A DNA stretch of 14,675 nt from Gracilaria caudata (taxonomy: Eukaryota; Rhodophyta; Florideophyceae; Gracilariales; Gracilariaceae): contig JASCIV010000652.1 in the NCBI GenBank assembly GCA_030374735.1, positions 1 through 14,675 on the forward strand, read 5' to 3'. The translations under genes and the position numbers were made by a program. Numbering within the stretch: the first letter of the stretch is position 1; each line of letters starts with the position of its first letter. Under the pieces are notes generated by a model, which saw only the letters and a list, made by a program, of their open reading frames with translations, was not told the origin of the DNA and did not search any database. This document shows positions 1 through 8,164 of this stretch, in pieces.

Positions 1-18
1 CCCCCCCTCCGCCCCTGC

Positions 19-1290
19 ATGGCATCGTGCCCACGCGCAGCGTCACGCACCATGTATCACGCCACCACCGCCTCGGCGCGCGCCGCGCAGCTCGCTGCCG
101 CCGCGCATCGCGCCGCAGCCGCCACGCCCTCGCTGCGCGCCGAGCGCGCGGAGCGCGCGCCATTGGCGCAGCTGCCGTCGCACTCGCATCCGCGCGCGCC
201 GTTGCCGTTGCCGTCGCCGTCGTCGTCGTCGCCGCGGCGCGTGCGCGTCGTGCTGGAGAAGCGCTTGATTCGCGGCAGTGCTGTGTTTCGCACGCCCACG
301 GAGCAGGATATCGATGAATATCTCAGATTGGAGAGCTCCAGACAGATGGCGTATTGTCGGGGGGCCGCCGTGGATGTTCCACCGAAGGAAGGCGCTTCTT
401 GTTGCGAGACGTGTGGCGCGCGCGTGCGACGTGCGTTACCACCGTGTTCGCCGCGAATTTCGTCGTTGCTGTCGAAGAATGTGTCGCAGAAAAGCGCGGT
501 GCAAATGTCGTCGTCACACGCGTGCATCGATTTGACGCAATTGGCGACTCTTGATGAATGTACAGCCGTGGCTATCTTTCTGCGTCGGCTGCGCGCGCAG
601 AAGAGTCAGATGATGTTTAGTGTGCGCGCTAGACATGTTTACCCGGCCGATAAGTTGTCCACAGTTGCGCTGAGAAAGACGTCGGTGGCGCATCCTCGTT
701 CGCTTAGTGCTGATGATCCGGCGTTGATGTTACCTTCTTCGCCGAATGTGCTCGTTCCTAGCCCCGCTACGGTGAGCTGTGTTCCGTCGCTTGTGTTCGA
801 TAATCCACGTGCTCGATCGGAGCTTTTACCATCGCCACCATCAGTGTCGGATGCTGCGTCGGTCACGCCTACTCGTCACGCTGCTTCTACGCTTACCAAT
901 TTTAGTGTTCCTCGAGTGCGTTCTTCAAAGTCGCCGCCTATTGAGTCGAGGACGTTCAAGTTCGGACAGAATCGTCCAGCCGATGAACAGGAGGAGGATG
1001 ATGATACCACTACTGCCGCCCCGCTTCGCATTCTCACCGCCATTGAGCCCGTTGATCCGGCTGGTGCGGTTGACGATGCGCAGTTGTGTCGAGGCTCGAG
1101 TTATCATGTGGGCCAGTCGCGTCCAGATGTACCTCTGTTTCGAAGACGACGTCGCACGAGTGGCGTCGATCATGCTGATAATGGATTTCGCAACAAATTG
1201 CAAAGACTGCGCTCCTTCCGGAGAAGACCAGATTCGTGGTCTTCTATTGTGCGCCGCTTCTCTACGCAACGTGACGTGAATGCCAGGTAG
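19..1290 (+). CDS. Orphan low-complexity basic protein, possibly 5'-partial
   Basis: I do not recognise this 423-aa protein. It opens with ATG, but no stop lies between the window edge and that codon, so the true start could be upstream; a second ATG lies at codon 12. Residues 1-80 are rich in Ala, Arg, Ser and Pro, with the first acidic residue near 41. This resembles an organelle targeting peptide or a disordered tail, but GC-rich simple sequence alone could produce it. Further on are a Cys cluster (CCETCGARV, about 128-136), a Ser/Pro-rich middle, an acidic run (EQEEDDD, about 320-331), an Arg run (RRRRR, about 375-380) and a basic end with KLQRLRSFRRR. That end faintly resembles the LRKLRS-type tails of the genes at 8165-9031 and 4952-5565, too weakly to claim homology. 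The uninterrupted length supports a real gene; the function is unknown. Confidence 0.6.
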   Translation: MASCPRAASRTMYHATTASARAAQLAAAAHRAAAATPSLRAERAERAPLAQLPSHSHPRAPLPLPSPSSSSPRRVRVVLEKRLIRGSAVFRTPTEQDIDEYLRLESSRQMAYCRGAAVDVPPKEGASCCETCGARVRRALPPCSPRISSLLSKNVSQKSAVQMSSSHACIDLTQLATLDECTAVAIFLRRLRAQKSQMMFSVRARHVYPADKLSTVALRKTSVAHPRSLSADDPALMLPSSPNVLVPSPATVSCVPSLVFDNPRARSELLPSPPSVSDAASVTPTRHAASTLTNFSVPRVRSSKSPPIESRTFKFGQNRPADEQEEDDDTTTAAPLRILTAIEPVDPAGAVDDAQLCRGSSYHVGQSRPDVPLFRRRRRTSGVDHADNGFRNKLQRLRSFRRRPDSWSSIVRRFSTQRDVNAR

Positions 1291-2417
1291 CCCTCTTAAC
1301 ACTTCTTTTCGAGTTCTCATTCGCCCGATTTATCCTTATCGTTGTATTTTCACGAACGAACGAATGTGTTCAACTATGTTCACTGTTCTGCATTGTGCAC
1401 TGACAAACATCCCACGCTTCCAAACGAACGCAGCGCAAGTTTTGGGTTTTGCCGCGTGCCCTTAATGGTGCTCTGGAGCCAGATATTTATATGTTCACTA
1501 GAGCTCAATTCCGTCCCATGGCATCGCCATGATTGTGTGTTATTTCGTTCTTCAAACGACTCTGGCAGTGCTGGAAGCGTGAACCTTTCTTTGCTGAGAT
1601 GATGCACGTGCAGCAGAGGAATAGAGGATTACCATTTGTAACATTACACCTTCACTGCACCTTTCCGCGACATTCATCACATGGACGGATACGGACGAGG
1701 TACTTTGGGAGCTATGGTCGCACAGTCCGTGTCCCATATGTAAACGCAATGACAGATACATGAAAACCTTTCGGCCTCTCCGCTAACCGCTAGTTCGAAC
1801 TTGCTCAGGGTTTGCAGCTAGCACGCACATTAACTGAGTTTTTCGACACTACAGTAATAACTATCTACCAGGGGTACGGGGTTTTGATCTGGCTTCATGC
1901 TTACCACCCCATCGTTTTGCTTCTATTCGAACTGGATACTTTGTGCGCGGCTATGAATATTACGCAGGCGCACTTGACCACCGCGTCGTTGCGGTGAATG
2001 GGCGATGTGACGCAGCGTATTGGGGATGCTGAAGGTGCAAACCCCCCTCCCTCCTTTCTCTGAAGAGCGGCAGAATAGCGGTCGTTTGGGTTTCAATCGT
2101 TTTGTAGCTGTGAGGAAACCGCATCTGTAGGTTGTGTGACAGTTAATATCGTAAGCCCTTTGCCGTAATTTGATCCTTTGAACATCGGTTATTGCACTCG
2201 AGTAAAACCGATTCATTCGAGGGAACATCTGCAGTATGCGAGCACATTCAGTGTTCAAAAGAAAGAACAAGAGATATTATTGAGGAGCATGGAGTTGTCA
2301 ACTCTTGGTTTACTTGTATAGTGTTTATGACTTCATCAACTTATATATCTTGCTCAGTGAGTACATGTGACTAATTTGAACGAAAAGCCTTTGGTCCGGT
2401 GCAAGGAACAATTTTGA
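1291..2417. other. Intergenic stretch, no supported gene
   Basis: Only short ORFs occur here. The longest is on the minus strand at 1923-2270 and begins with TTG, not ATG. A perfect 6-bp inverted repeat with a 3-base loop (CATGGC/GCCATG) lies at 1517-1531. I see no TATA box tied to an ORF and no RNA gene. Confidence 0.5.
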
Positions 2418-3168
2418 TCACAACTGTCTCTTCCCGGGTCGAACAACTGCCTCCATTTTCTTGATTGCAGTTGTGTCGTGTATAAAGGTACAACGGTAAT
2501 TCATGGCAAGCCCCATTTTAAAACCGACGGAACAGTGGATGGTGGCCACGGATTCGCAGTTGTTCTGATCCACCCCCAAAAGCTCGCGGCAACGCGCAAA
2601 AAGACTCTGGTATGGTTCTAATGACACTTATGAGATGATGCAGCTACAAAGGTAGTTCATCACTAATAGAGAACGGTTTGAATAGGTTTCCACGCCATTG
2701 ACACGGAATTTATGACCATATTGTCCATGATGGTGAAGGTTTACTAATCCTTTACCAGGGACCATAAGTTTTAGGTCGGTCATCCCGACGAAGAGCTTCT
2801 CTTGCCATACCAAACCTGCACACATTGCGCTCGAATATATATAGTACCGCCATCAGTGGGTCCTTCCTTTGCCTTCTGCTCGGAAGAATTTGATCTTCAA
2901 GTCAATTCGATTGTGCCCTTCAATTCCTGTTTCTGAGTCCTGTTGACGATGAGTATCCAACATCATGTTCGAGAGAAGCGTACCAAAATTATCCACAAGA
3001 AATGTTGGAAGGACAACGAGTGCTGTTCAGAGGAGCTCAACATAACGATTCACCATTTCCAAATCTCCTCTTGCAGTGTATGACTTCAATCAGCTTCCCT
3101 GTAGTTTCTGTAGGACAAGATGCAAATCGAAACAGCTCCAGTAAGTTCCATGTAAGATCAAAATCCAT
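2418..3168 (-). pseudogene. Decayed unidentified protein-coding sequence
   Basis: On the minus strand one frame runs from 3026 down to a TGA at 2418-2420, 203 codons, interrupted only by TGA at 2853-2855 and TAA at 2628-2630. About ten stops would be expected by chance in that length. Just upstream, in another frame, an ATG ORF of 43 residues (3168 down to 3037, starting MDFDLTWNLLELF) ends 8 bases before the long frame opens. The translated text has normal protein composition, for example LVDNFGTLLSNMMLDTH and SLLVMNYLC. The simplest reading is one old gene with a frameshift and two nonsense mutations, preceded by a TATA box at 3409-3416. Small introns could also explain the frame change. 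I recognise no family, and it might derive from a transposon. Confidence 0.45.
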
Positions 3169-3197
3169 TGTTGCCGAGAGTCCATGAAGAGAAGGAA

Positions 3198-3342
3198 GAA
3201 GCAGGGAAAAGTTTTACAACGGTGGCACCGAAACTGTTTTCACAACCTGCAGAAGGGAGAGAAAAGAAAAGTCAGGAAGCAGGGAAAGTTTTACAACGGT
3301 GGCGCCGAAACTGTTTTCACAACCTGCAAATAGGGACAGAAC
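3198..3342. repeat. 78-bp tandem duplication, two copies
   Basis: The first unit starts at 3198 and the second at 3276. Both begin GAAGCAGGGAAA, share ACAACGGTGG, then CACCG or GCCG, then AAACTGTTTTCACAACCTGC. The second unit has lost one A in its A-run and diverges after about 3330-3342. The period is exactly 26 codons, so on the plus strand the unit would read as a 26-residue repeat containing SFTTVAPKLFSQPA. On the minus strand each unit ends in a pyrimidine-rich tract followed by CTGCAG or TTGCAG, which looks like a splice acceptor. It lies between the TATA box at 3409-3416 and the decayed frame below 3168. Confidence 0.85.
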
Positions 3343-3408
3343 GAAGAGTTCTTGGTGCTGGTGAAGGTGTCGAGACATGGTGAGAGTTCGTGCACTGTGG
3401 CGGATCAG

Positions 3409-3416
3409 CTTTTATA
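3409..3416 (-). promoter_or_regulatory. TATA box (TATAAAAG) upstream of the decayed minus-strand sequence
   Basis: The minus strand reads TATAAAAGC here, matching the TATA boxes at 5775-5782 (-) and 8008-8015 (+). The first ATG downstream (3376-3378) is only about 35 bases away, near the expected transcription start. The more useful starts are therefore ATGs at 3183-3185 or 3166-3168, beyond the tandem duplication. Inferred from position only. Confidence 0.4.
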
Positions 3417-3683
3417 CTACAGTTAAACGCTCTCCTCTGCACAACTCGTCCACAGAATCATTCCATCAAGTATCGTGTTGCATTTTCATCGACCAGACTG
3501 AAAGTGAGGGGGTGGTGTCGGTGAAGTAACTGACAATTTGTACGTGTCTGACTCGGGTTGGTGAGTGTGACAGCGTCACGGTTAAAATGGTAGAACGCGC
3601 TACCATCACCGTACCGCTTCTATCCCACAATAATGCTAATCTGACTACCATACTATACGAGTGAGCTTCTTTATTTCGGACAT

Positions 3684-3704
3684 CAACCTTCAATTACGAG
3701 GTTG
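3684..3704 (-). other. 3'-UTR hairpin of LINE copy 2
   Basis: CAACCT and AGGTTG pair perfectly around a 9-base loop (CGTAATTGA on the minus strand). The hairpin lies just upstream of the terminal AATAAAG. The same structure with a changed but still paired third base pair occurs in copy 1 at 6213-6233. In some LINE groups the reverse transcriptase recognises a 3' stem-loop of its own RNA; that role is inferred here. Confidence 0.7.
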
Positions 3705-3718
3705 ACATTAACTTTTCT

Positions 3719-3892
3719 CTACAGTAAGGTTCCTCTCCTCAAGAATGCTAACAAGCTATGGGGATACTGTCGAATCAAATCTTGCAGGTTTAAATTTCCT
3801 CTCTCTGCAACTGGCGGAAGCTCTTCTCGACGGGAGGCGTTTGTTAGAGGACATCTGAGCACGATTGCTCCGCGTCCTTGTTCACATTTGTA
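3719..3892 (-). pseudogene. C-terminal fragment of the LINE polyprotein, frameshifted
   Basis: The last 48 residues before the TAG, from IVLRCPLTNA to the end, match copy 1 at 41 of 48 positions. Relative to copy 1, one base is missing near 3864-3866 (GCACGATTGCTCC against GCACAATATGCTCC on the plus strand). This moves the upstream Cys/His-motif codons into another frame. The ORF that continues upstream to about 4000 reads through the breakpoint into host DNA and is not element sequence. Confidence 0.82.
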
Positions 3893-3908
3893 GTATTGGG
3901 TGAGCTTC

Positions 3909-4517
3909 AAAAAGCTGTGACGGACCGCTAAGAGTTGTGAGAAGCGTAAATGAGTGACTCGCATCGTAGTCGAAAGACGCGACGAAAAGCATATCATCAT
4001 CGATTAGATCGAAGCTCCGACCGTACTTATCTTGAAGGACATGTAAGAAACCGTGAACGCAATCGAGACCGTGGAGTTTCGGTCAACGTGAATTAGGATT
4101 GATTGCAATTCCGTTTGCCGTTATTTCATTCTCTGCAGAGCCGAAGAAACCAATCCTCGGGAGGAAATACAAGAACGATCAAAGCGTTGCGAAGCCGTTA
4201 TGAGATGAAGACGAGTTGCTGAGCTTGTTCCATTCCTATGGCACAGTCTTCTTTTTGTTGTTCAAAGAACGATGCAGCTCAAAAAGTACGTTGAAGGTTT
4301 TTGGAATGTATTCGTTAACAAACACTTCGTTTCTACTCGCAAACTTTATTTTCCGTTATTTGGTTCACACACAAACTCAATAGAGTTATGCTCATGTGAA
4401 ATCTTCAGAAACAATGTAAGCAGAAATGGGTTTCCATTGTCTTCAGATCCTCTAACATTCTAAAAGGTAAAGTTACCAGGGTAATAACACGTATAGAACT
4501 TTCTAACCCGGTTTTAA
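3909..4517. other. Intergenic stretch, no supported gene
   Basis: A minus-strand run of 38 open codons (4346-4459, containing FLLTLFLKISHEHNSIEF) looks protein-like but is too short to call. The plus-strand ORF at 4272-4463 has no supporting features. No promoter or RNA gene was seen. Confidence 0.4.
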
Positions 4518-4868
4518 TCATCGACGAAATCCAAACTGACTTCTTCCCCCATGGCTGTCACATCCCTTCATCTCACTGTTCAGCATTCAACTTTCGAGCA
4601 GTTGCTGTGAGCAAAAGTATACTATTCGGGGCTTGGATTCAAAACAAGGAACGCTCGCGAAGAGTTGAAATCAAAGTTTGTTACTGGTGTGCAAGAGCTC
4701 CTCGAGTCACCGCGAACAAAGGTGTTACCGTTTTACATCGCAACCCACTACAAGGTCTTAATATACACTCGGCACCACCTTCTGCTTCCCTTCCATGATG
4801 TTCTCGGGCTGTTTTCAGAATCGCTGGCCTCGATTCTAGAACGCGGATGCGGAAGTGAACGACATTAG
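4518..4868 (+). pseudogene. Possible decayed ORF, unidentified
   Basis: One plus-strand frame is open from after TAA at 4515-4517 to TAG at 4866-4868, 117 codons with one internal TGA at 4608-4610. An ATG lies at 4551. The second half has an ordinary globular composition (for example REELKSKFVTGVQELLESPR). There is no recognised domain and no TATA box. It converges on the broken gene copy that ends at 4952. It could be chance. Confidence 0.2.
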
Positions 4869-4951
4869 GAAGCGAAGGGGAAAGTCGCGAGCTAGCTAAT
4901 TTGTTTCTATTATCTAATCTGGGAATATCGACACGAAGAGTTTTGAGAGCA

Positions 4952-5565
4952 TTATGAGGTGTTAACATCCCCGCCCCTGGTTCTTCTTCCGGAAAATATC
5001 CTCTTCAGTCCCCGTTCTTTGGCTGCCCGAGAAACTCTTGACAGCCGCCCTGGACCTGACATTGTTCCCCTGGGGATGTTTTCATCCTGCCCAGAACCTC
5101 TTCGACTCAGAAGCGAATTCAATGACCTAAACTTTCTCAGCGTTCGCATCCCTAGGCTTACGCCTCCGGTGTTCGTTGAAGGAATATCATTCCCCTCGGC
5201 GTTGCAGGTGAGGTTGGGGCTTGCATGTGCAGTTCAACATACTCTTTCGACATCTGCACAATACTGCCAAATTTGTTCGGGACTACTGTGTTGGTTTTGG
5301 TTGGTGCCTTCATCGGAGGATTCACCTTCATTGTCTTCGTTCCAGGGAATTTTTCATCGAAAACTGGCACCTTAGGAGAGTCTCCAGCAGAAAATGCGCC
5401 AGCTTCTGCGAACGGCGCGTGTAGCGGCTTGGGAACTGAGCTGTGAAGTCCTCCAAATTGCATCGCCCTTTGAGCAACCATGCTTCCAGGTGTAAAAGTG
5501 TGCTCTGTGGTTTTTCGGGCAGACGTTCCAGATGTAGTTGGACTTTGCTGAGCTCTGTGACCCAT
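4952..5565 (-). pseudogene. Frameshifted paralogue of the 8165-9031 gene
   Basis: The first frame starts at ATG 5563-5565 (MGHRAQQSP) and gives 135 residues, stopping at 5158-5160. A second frame, open well upstream of that stop, continues to TAA at 4952-4954. Together they match the intact gene in order. MVAQR aligns with MVSQR; VPNKFGSIVQMSKE aligns with FPNGTGGIVPISKE (8 of 14 identical); in the second frame RTLRKFRSLNSLLSRRGS aligns with STLRKLRSPNLLSRRRS. Nucleotide alignment places a net loss of two bases near 5185-5200, after ACGCCG, where the paralogue reads ACGCCA then ACAGAAGACGATCG. The copy therefore either makes a shortened protein lacking the basic tail or is dead. A sequencing error is also possible. 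The promoter at 5775-5782 still looks intact. Confidence 0.72.
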
Positions 5566-5774
5566 TTTACAATGTACAACCGGTCGGGGGAAGAGACTGA
5601 CTAAAGTCGGTGAGAACTGTTTGCATAATGCGACGCTTGATATTTTTCTCTTGAAATGAAGAGTGTGTGCGACAAACAGTTCTCAGTGCAGGAAAGTGAG
5701 CTTGGAGAAGAATGAAGACGCCAAGATCGATGTGTGAGATCGTATCGGAAAGTGAGTGAGCGACGACAGTCCGG

Positions 5775-5782
5775 CTTTTATA
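5775..5782 (-). promoter_or_regulatory. TATA box of the frameshifted paralogue
   Basis: The minus strand reads TATAAAAGCC about 210 bases before the ATG at 5565. A TCACTCACT motif (5751-5759) lies about 23 bases downstream, where a transcription start would be expected. The intact paralogue has the same two elements. The leader contains a short upstream ORF starting MQTVLTDF, near 5629, that ends just before the main ATG. Confidence 0.6.
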
Positions 5783-6173
5783 GGGGTCTGGGTCTTGGCT
5801 TTCGGAGAGAATCTGACATCCAAGAATCAAGCCAAGAGAATCAGTTGGACGGCTAACAGTTTTCACTGCGTACATGGGTTGAGGAACACGTGAATTGACT
5901 TAGACTTCGGTGCTTTGCAGAAGCATGTCAAAGGAGAAACTGCTGCCCACCATTCCGAAAGCGTGTTTCCGATTTGCTCGTAATGTAGATCCTCGTGTGT
6001 TTATTGAAATCAGCTTTGAATTGCATGAATGTTGGGCAGGGTTAGAGCTCGCCGAGAGAGGTTTGCAATGAGCAAGTTTGTTCGCGATGGATACCACGAT
6101 TCAGGCAATACGCGCAAAGGATCCACTTTTGGAAGCACATGCGACCGGTTTCCGTTTTTTATGTACATCCGTC

Positions 6174-6186
6174 GTCCAGTCGTTTC
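6174..6186. repeat. Target-site duplication, left copy, LINE copy 1
   Basis: GTCCAGTCGTTTC is repeated perfectly at 6556-6568 and brackets the element exactly. Confidence 0.92.
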
Positions 6187-6212
6187 TTCTTCTTCTTCTT
6201 TATTTTGGACAA

Positions 6213-6233
6213 CAGCCTTCAATTACTAGGCTG
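6213..6233 (-). other. 3'-UTR hairpin of LINE copy 1
   Basis: CAGCCT pairs with AGGCTG around a 9-base loop (AGTAATTGA on the minus strand). Against copy 2 the stem differs only at its third pair, G-C here and A-T there, and the loop at one base. The pairing is preserved in both. Confidence 0.72.
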
Positions 6234-6247
6234 AAGTAAATCTTTCC

Positions 6248-6555
6248 TTACAGAAAGGTTTCTCTCTTTAAGAATGCTAACAACTTATGCGGATACTGTC
6301 GAATCAGATCTTGGAGGCTTAAATTTTGTCGCTCTGCAGCAGGCGGAAGCTCTTCCCGACGGGAGGCGTTTGTCAGAGGGCACCTAAGCACAATATGCTC
6401 CGCATCCTTCTTGACATTTGTACCACACTCGCACCTCAGGGGCTTCTTGTTCATGTAAGACGCTACCGGGTGGAGAGTTGGAACGTGTCCCGTGAAAAGC
6501 TGGGCCAATAGCACTTCAGCCTTTCTAGCGGCGCAGCCGCCAGCTACAAAGTCAG
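6248..6555 (-). pseudogene. C-terminal fragment of the LINE reverse-transcriptase polyprotein
   Basis: About 101 residues are left, ending at TAA 6248-6250. Seen directly: AEVLLAQLFTGHVPTLHPV, then a C-x-C-x9-H-x4-C motif (CEC...H...C, near 6380-6433), then CPLTNASRREELPP and a Leu-rich end LLAFLKRETFL. The order LxTGH, CxC, ExxH, LxCP is characteristic of the C-terminal region following the reverse transcriptase (and RNase H, where present) of many non-LTR polyproteins. The endonuclease and polymerase domains are absent. The ATG at 6578-6580 is host sequence outside the element, so the fragment has no start of its own. Confidence 0.88.
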
Positions 6556-6568
6556 GTCCAGTCGTTTC
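6556..6568. repeat. Target-site duplication, right copy, LINE copy 1
   Basis: Perfect second copy of the 13-bp repeat at 6174-6186, on the 5' (truncated) side of the element. Confidence 0.92.
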
Positions 6569-7286
6569 ATGTGTCAGCATTCACCGCAAAAGGTGACGAC
6601 CGTTTTTGTTCTTTGAAAACACGGTGAACCATTGTCGCTGCAGTAAAACTTGTGAAGCATGGTATGAGATTTCAAGTTTCGTGGCTTGAACAAGCACATC
6701 AAACTCACAATGGACCAGTACTTCAGATTTGTCAAGTTTCATTGCAGGGAGTAGGGGAATTTCTGGCCATAATGGGTAACGGGGGGTATGGAGTCACTGC
6801 CCCAGCTCCATCGCACACTAAAGGGACCCAGGATAGTAGGATGCTACGTGCAGTCAATTGCGGTCAACTCAAGCATTGACCATACGGATTTTCTTTGGCA
6901 TAAGTGGTGAACATGATTATGATGATCTCGAAGGGCTTAACTTGTGTGTCTGCAAGGACCTCCATATGTGTTTTGGATTTCAAGAAGACAGAAGAACAAG
7001 ATATTGAGCGAATTCCTCTGAAGTGCATCCAGCCACGTAGAATCTACGTAGGTTACTACTAACGGACCAAGTCATCATACTCTCTCATGTCAATATCGTG
7101 CTTCCATTTGTTTGCCCCTCTTGCACAAACTAAGCAGCTATTCCCTTGCATACAGAGAGAACCTGGACTGCGGCAGGATGTATCTTTGCAAGATGAGTGC
7201 ATGTCACGGACATTAGATAACCATCGTATGTCTCCATCTGATGTTGGACAAATGGACGTACGAAGGGTAGTTCTACTAGTGTACCC

Positions 7287-7300
7287 GAGAGAGAGAGAGA
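7287..7300. repeat. (GA)7 microsatellite
   Basis: Seven GA units lie inside the decayed minus-strand tract, where two of its open runs change frame. Slippage here could be one cause of the frame loss. Confidence 0.9.
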
Positions 7301-8007
7301 GGATAAATGGTTATGTAATCAGAATGCTCTCATCGGACAGAAAACTTGACGGGAATTGAACTTTGCAAAAGAAAATGCGTAGGCAATTAACGGATTACGA
7401 TGGAATTTCTGGCGTCGAGGTCTAGTCTTTGGTCTGTACCGTGGCCCAACCATTAGCGTGATGAGACAGAAGACATTCCCAGGTTCGTCTGAGTGATCAT
7501 CACGTTCTTGGCTTGCTCTGCTTTAGCTCTGAGGTTCTCCTTTATAGTTTTGTGGTTTGCTTGAGATGTTCTTGTGAGAAGGAAAACAATGTCGGGAGAC
7601 ATAATATGTTTCCAAAAGAGGGACGCATCTTCAGTGGGCGTCGCTCATGATGTTTACGAGTTTTTTCGGATTCTGCTTCTCGGCTGCTTTGATGTCACAA
7701 ATTCTTGCCCCTCGCAGGCTTGGGTTGGAACACGGTCCTGTCTCCCAGCTGAGAGGTGTTGGTGCACTCCGCCTACGTACTTTTTGAGTTGATACAAAAC
7801 TGAGAATTCAGAAGATCTCGAAAGGAGTTCATGGAATCCACACAAATGATTCCTGCTCACACCGTGGAAATTCCATAACACTTTGCCGGTATCACAAGAT
7901 GTGACTATCGAGAACGTGGAAAATCATTCGTAGCTGCTTTGCGTTGTCCGACCCAATTCAAGGTAAGACATAGCTTTCATTAATCGCTGTGGTCTCTGTC
8001 TCATCAA

Positions 8008-8015
8008 TATAAAAA
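8008..8015 (+). promoter_or_regulatory. TATA box of the 8165-9031 gene
   Basis: TATAAAAA followed by GC lies about 150 bases before the ATG. TCACTCACT at 8046-8054 lies at the expected distance for a transcription start, giving a leader of about 115-125 bases with no upstream ATG that I could find. The same pair of elements precedes the broken paralogue. Confidence 0.65.
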
Positions 8016-8164
8016 GCGAGGGTCGACCCTTCCTCCGAACGTTGTTCACTCACTCAAGTGGATCCAGTCTCTCGACCATCTTCGAATTCCCTCGTCATCG
8101 TCCAACTTTGACTTCACTGGCCGCTCGCATTCTTTGCCTTTCAATCTTCCACAAAACAGAAGCA

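Larger units (their letters stand above)
3661..3908 (-). mobile_element. 5'-truncated LINE (non-LTR retrotransposon), copy 2, with 9-bp target duplication
   Basis: The element reads on the minus strand. It is flanked by a perfect 9-bp direct repeat, GTGAGCTTC, at 3661-3669 and 3900-3908. Homology to copy 1 begins near 3892 and runs through the 3' end of the polyprotein ORF, a short 3' untranslated region with a hairpin (3684-3704), and a terminal AATAAAGAAG. The few bases between 3892 and the duplication have no match in copy 1 and may be untemplated or diverged. Severe 5' truncation plus a target duplication is the usual result of target-primed reverse transcription. Confidence 0.88.
6187..6555 (-). 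mobile_element. 5'-truncated LINE (non-LTR retrotransposon), copy 1, with 13-bp target duplication
   Basis: This 369-bp insert reads on the minus strand. From its 5' side it carries the end of a reverse-transcriptase polyprotein, a short 3' untranslated region with a hairpin (6213-6233), AATAAA (6199-6204) and a terminal (GAA)n run. The bordering 13-bp duplication GTCCAGTCGTTTC is exact. Microsatellite-like 3' tails, extreme 5' truncation and target duplications are classic LINE features. The coding part is uninterrupted and the duplication perfect, which suggests a fairly recent insertion. It landed inside an older minus-strand reading frame. Confidence 0.95.
6010..7807 (-). pseudogene. Long decayed coding tract, interrupted by LINE copy 1
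   Basis: Protein-like open runs follow one another on the minus strand in changing frames: 7631-7804, 7453-7644, 7319-7453, 7059-7310 (83 open codons, Cys-rich, including SCKDTSC and CLVC), 6864-7043, 6581-6742, and the tail ending at TGA 6010-6012. The run from 6742 ends at TGA 6581-6583. The same frame continues directly into ATGCTGACACAT and, once the LINE and one copy of its target duplication are skipped, on to 6010. This suggests one old gene, most likely a transposon or host pseudogene; several small introns are an alternative for the upstream frame changes. I recognise no family. The borders are approximate. Confidence 0.42.

Noticed and set aside
1780..1815. Possible tRNA T-arm around GTTCGAAC
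   Set aside because: No acceptor stem or anticodon arm could be paired with it.
3141..3203. Possible short plus-strand intron starting GTAAGT at 3141
   Set aside because: The donor looks good, but no convincing exon continues on either side and the minus-strand reading is stronger.
3893..4000. Extension of LINE copy 2 coding sequence upstream of 3892
   Set aside because: No match to copy 1 there, and the target duplication at 3900-3908 marks the element border.
4272..7790. Shared CTCAAAAAGTACGT between 4277-4290 (+) and about 7778-7791 (-)
   Set aside because: A 14-base match on opposite strands is expected about once by chance in a window this size, and the flanks do not align.
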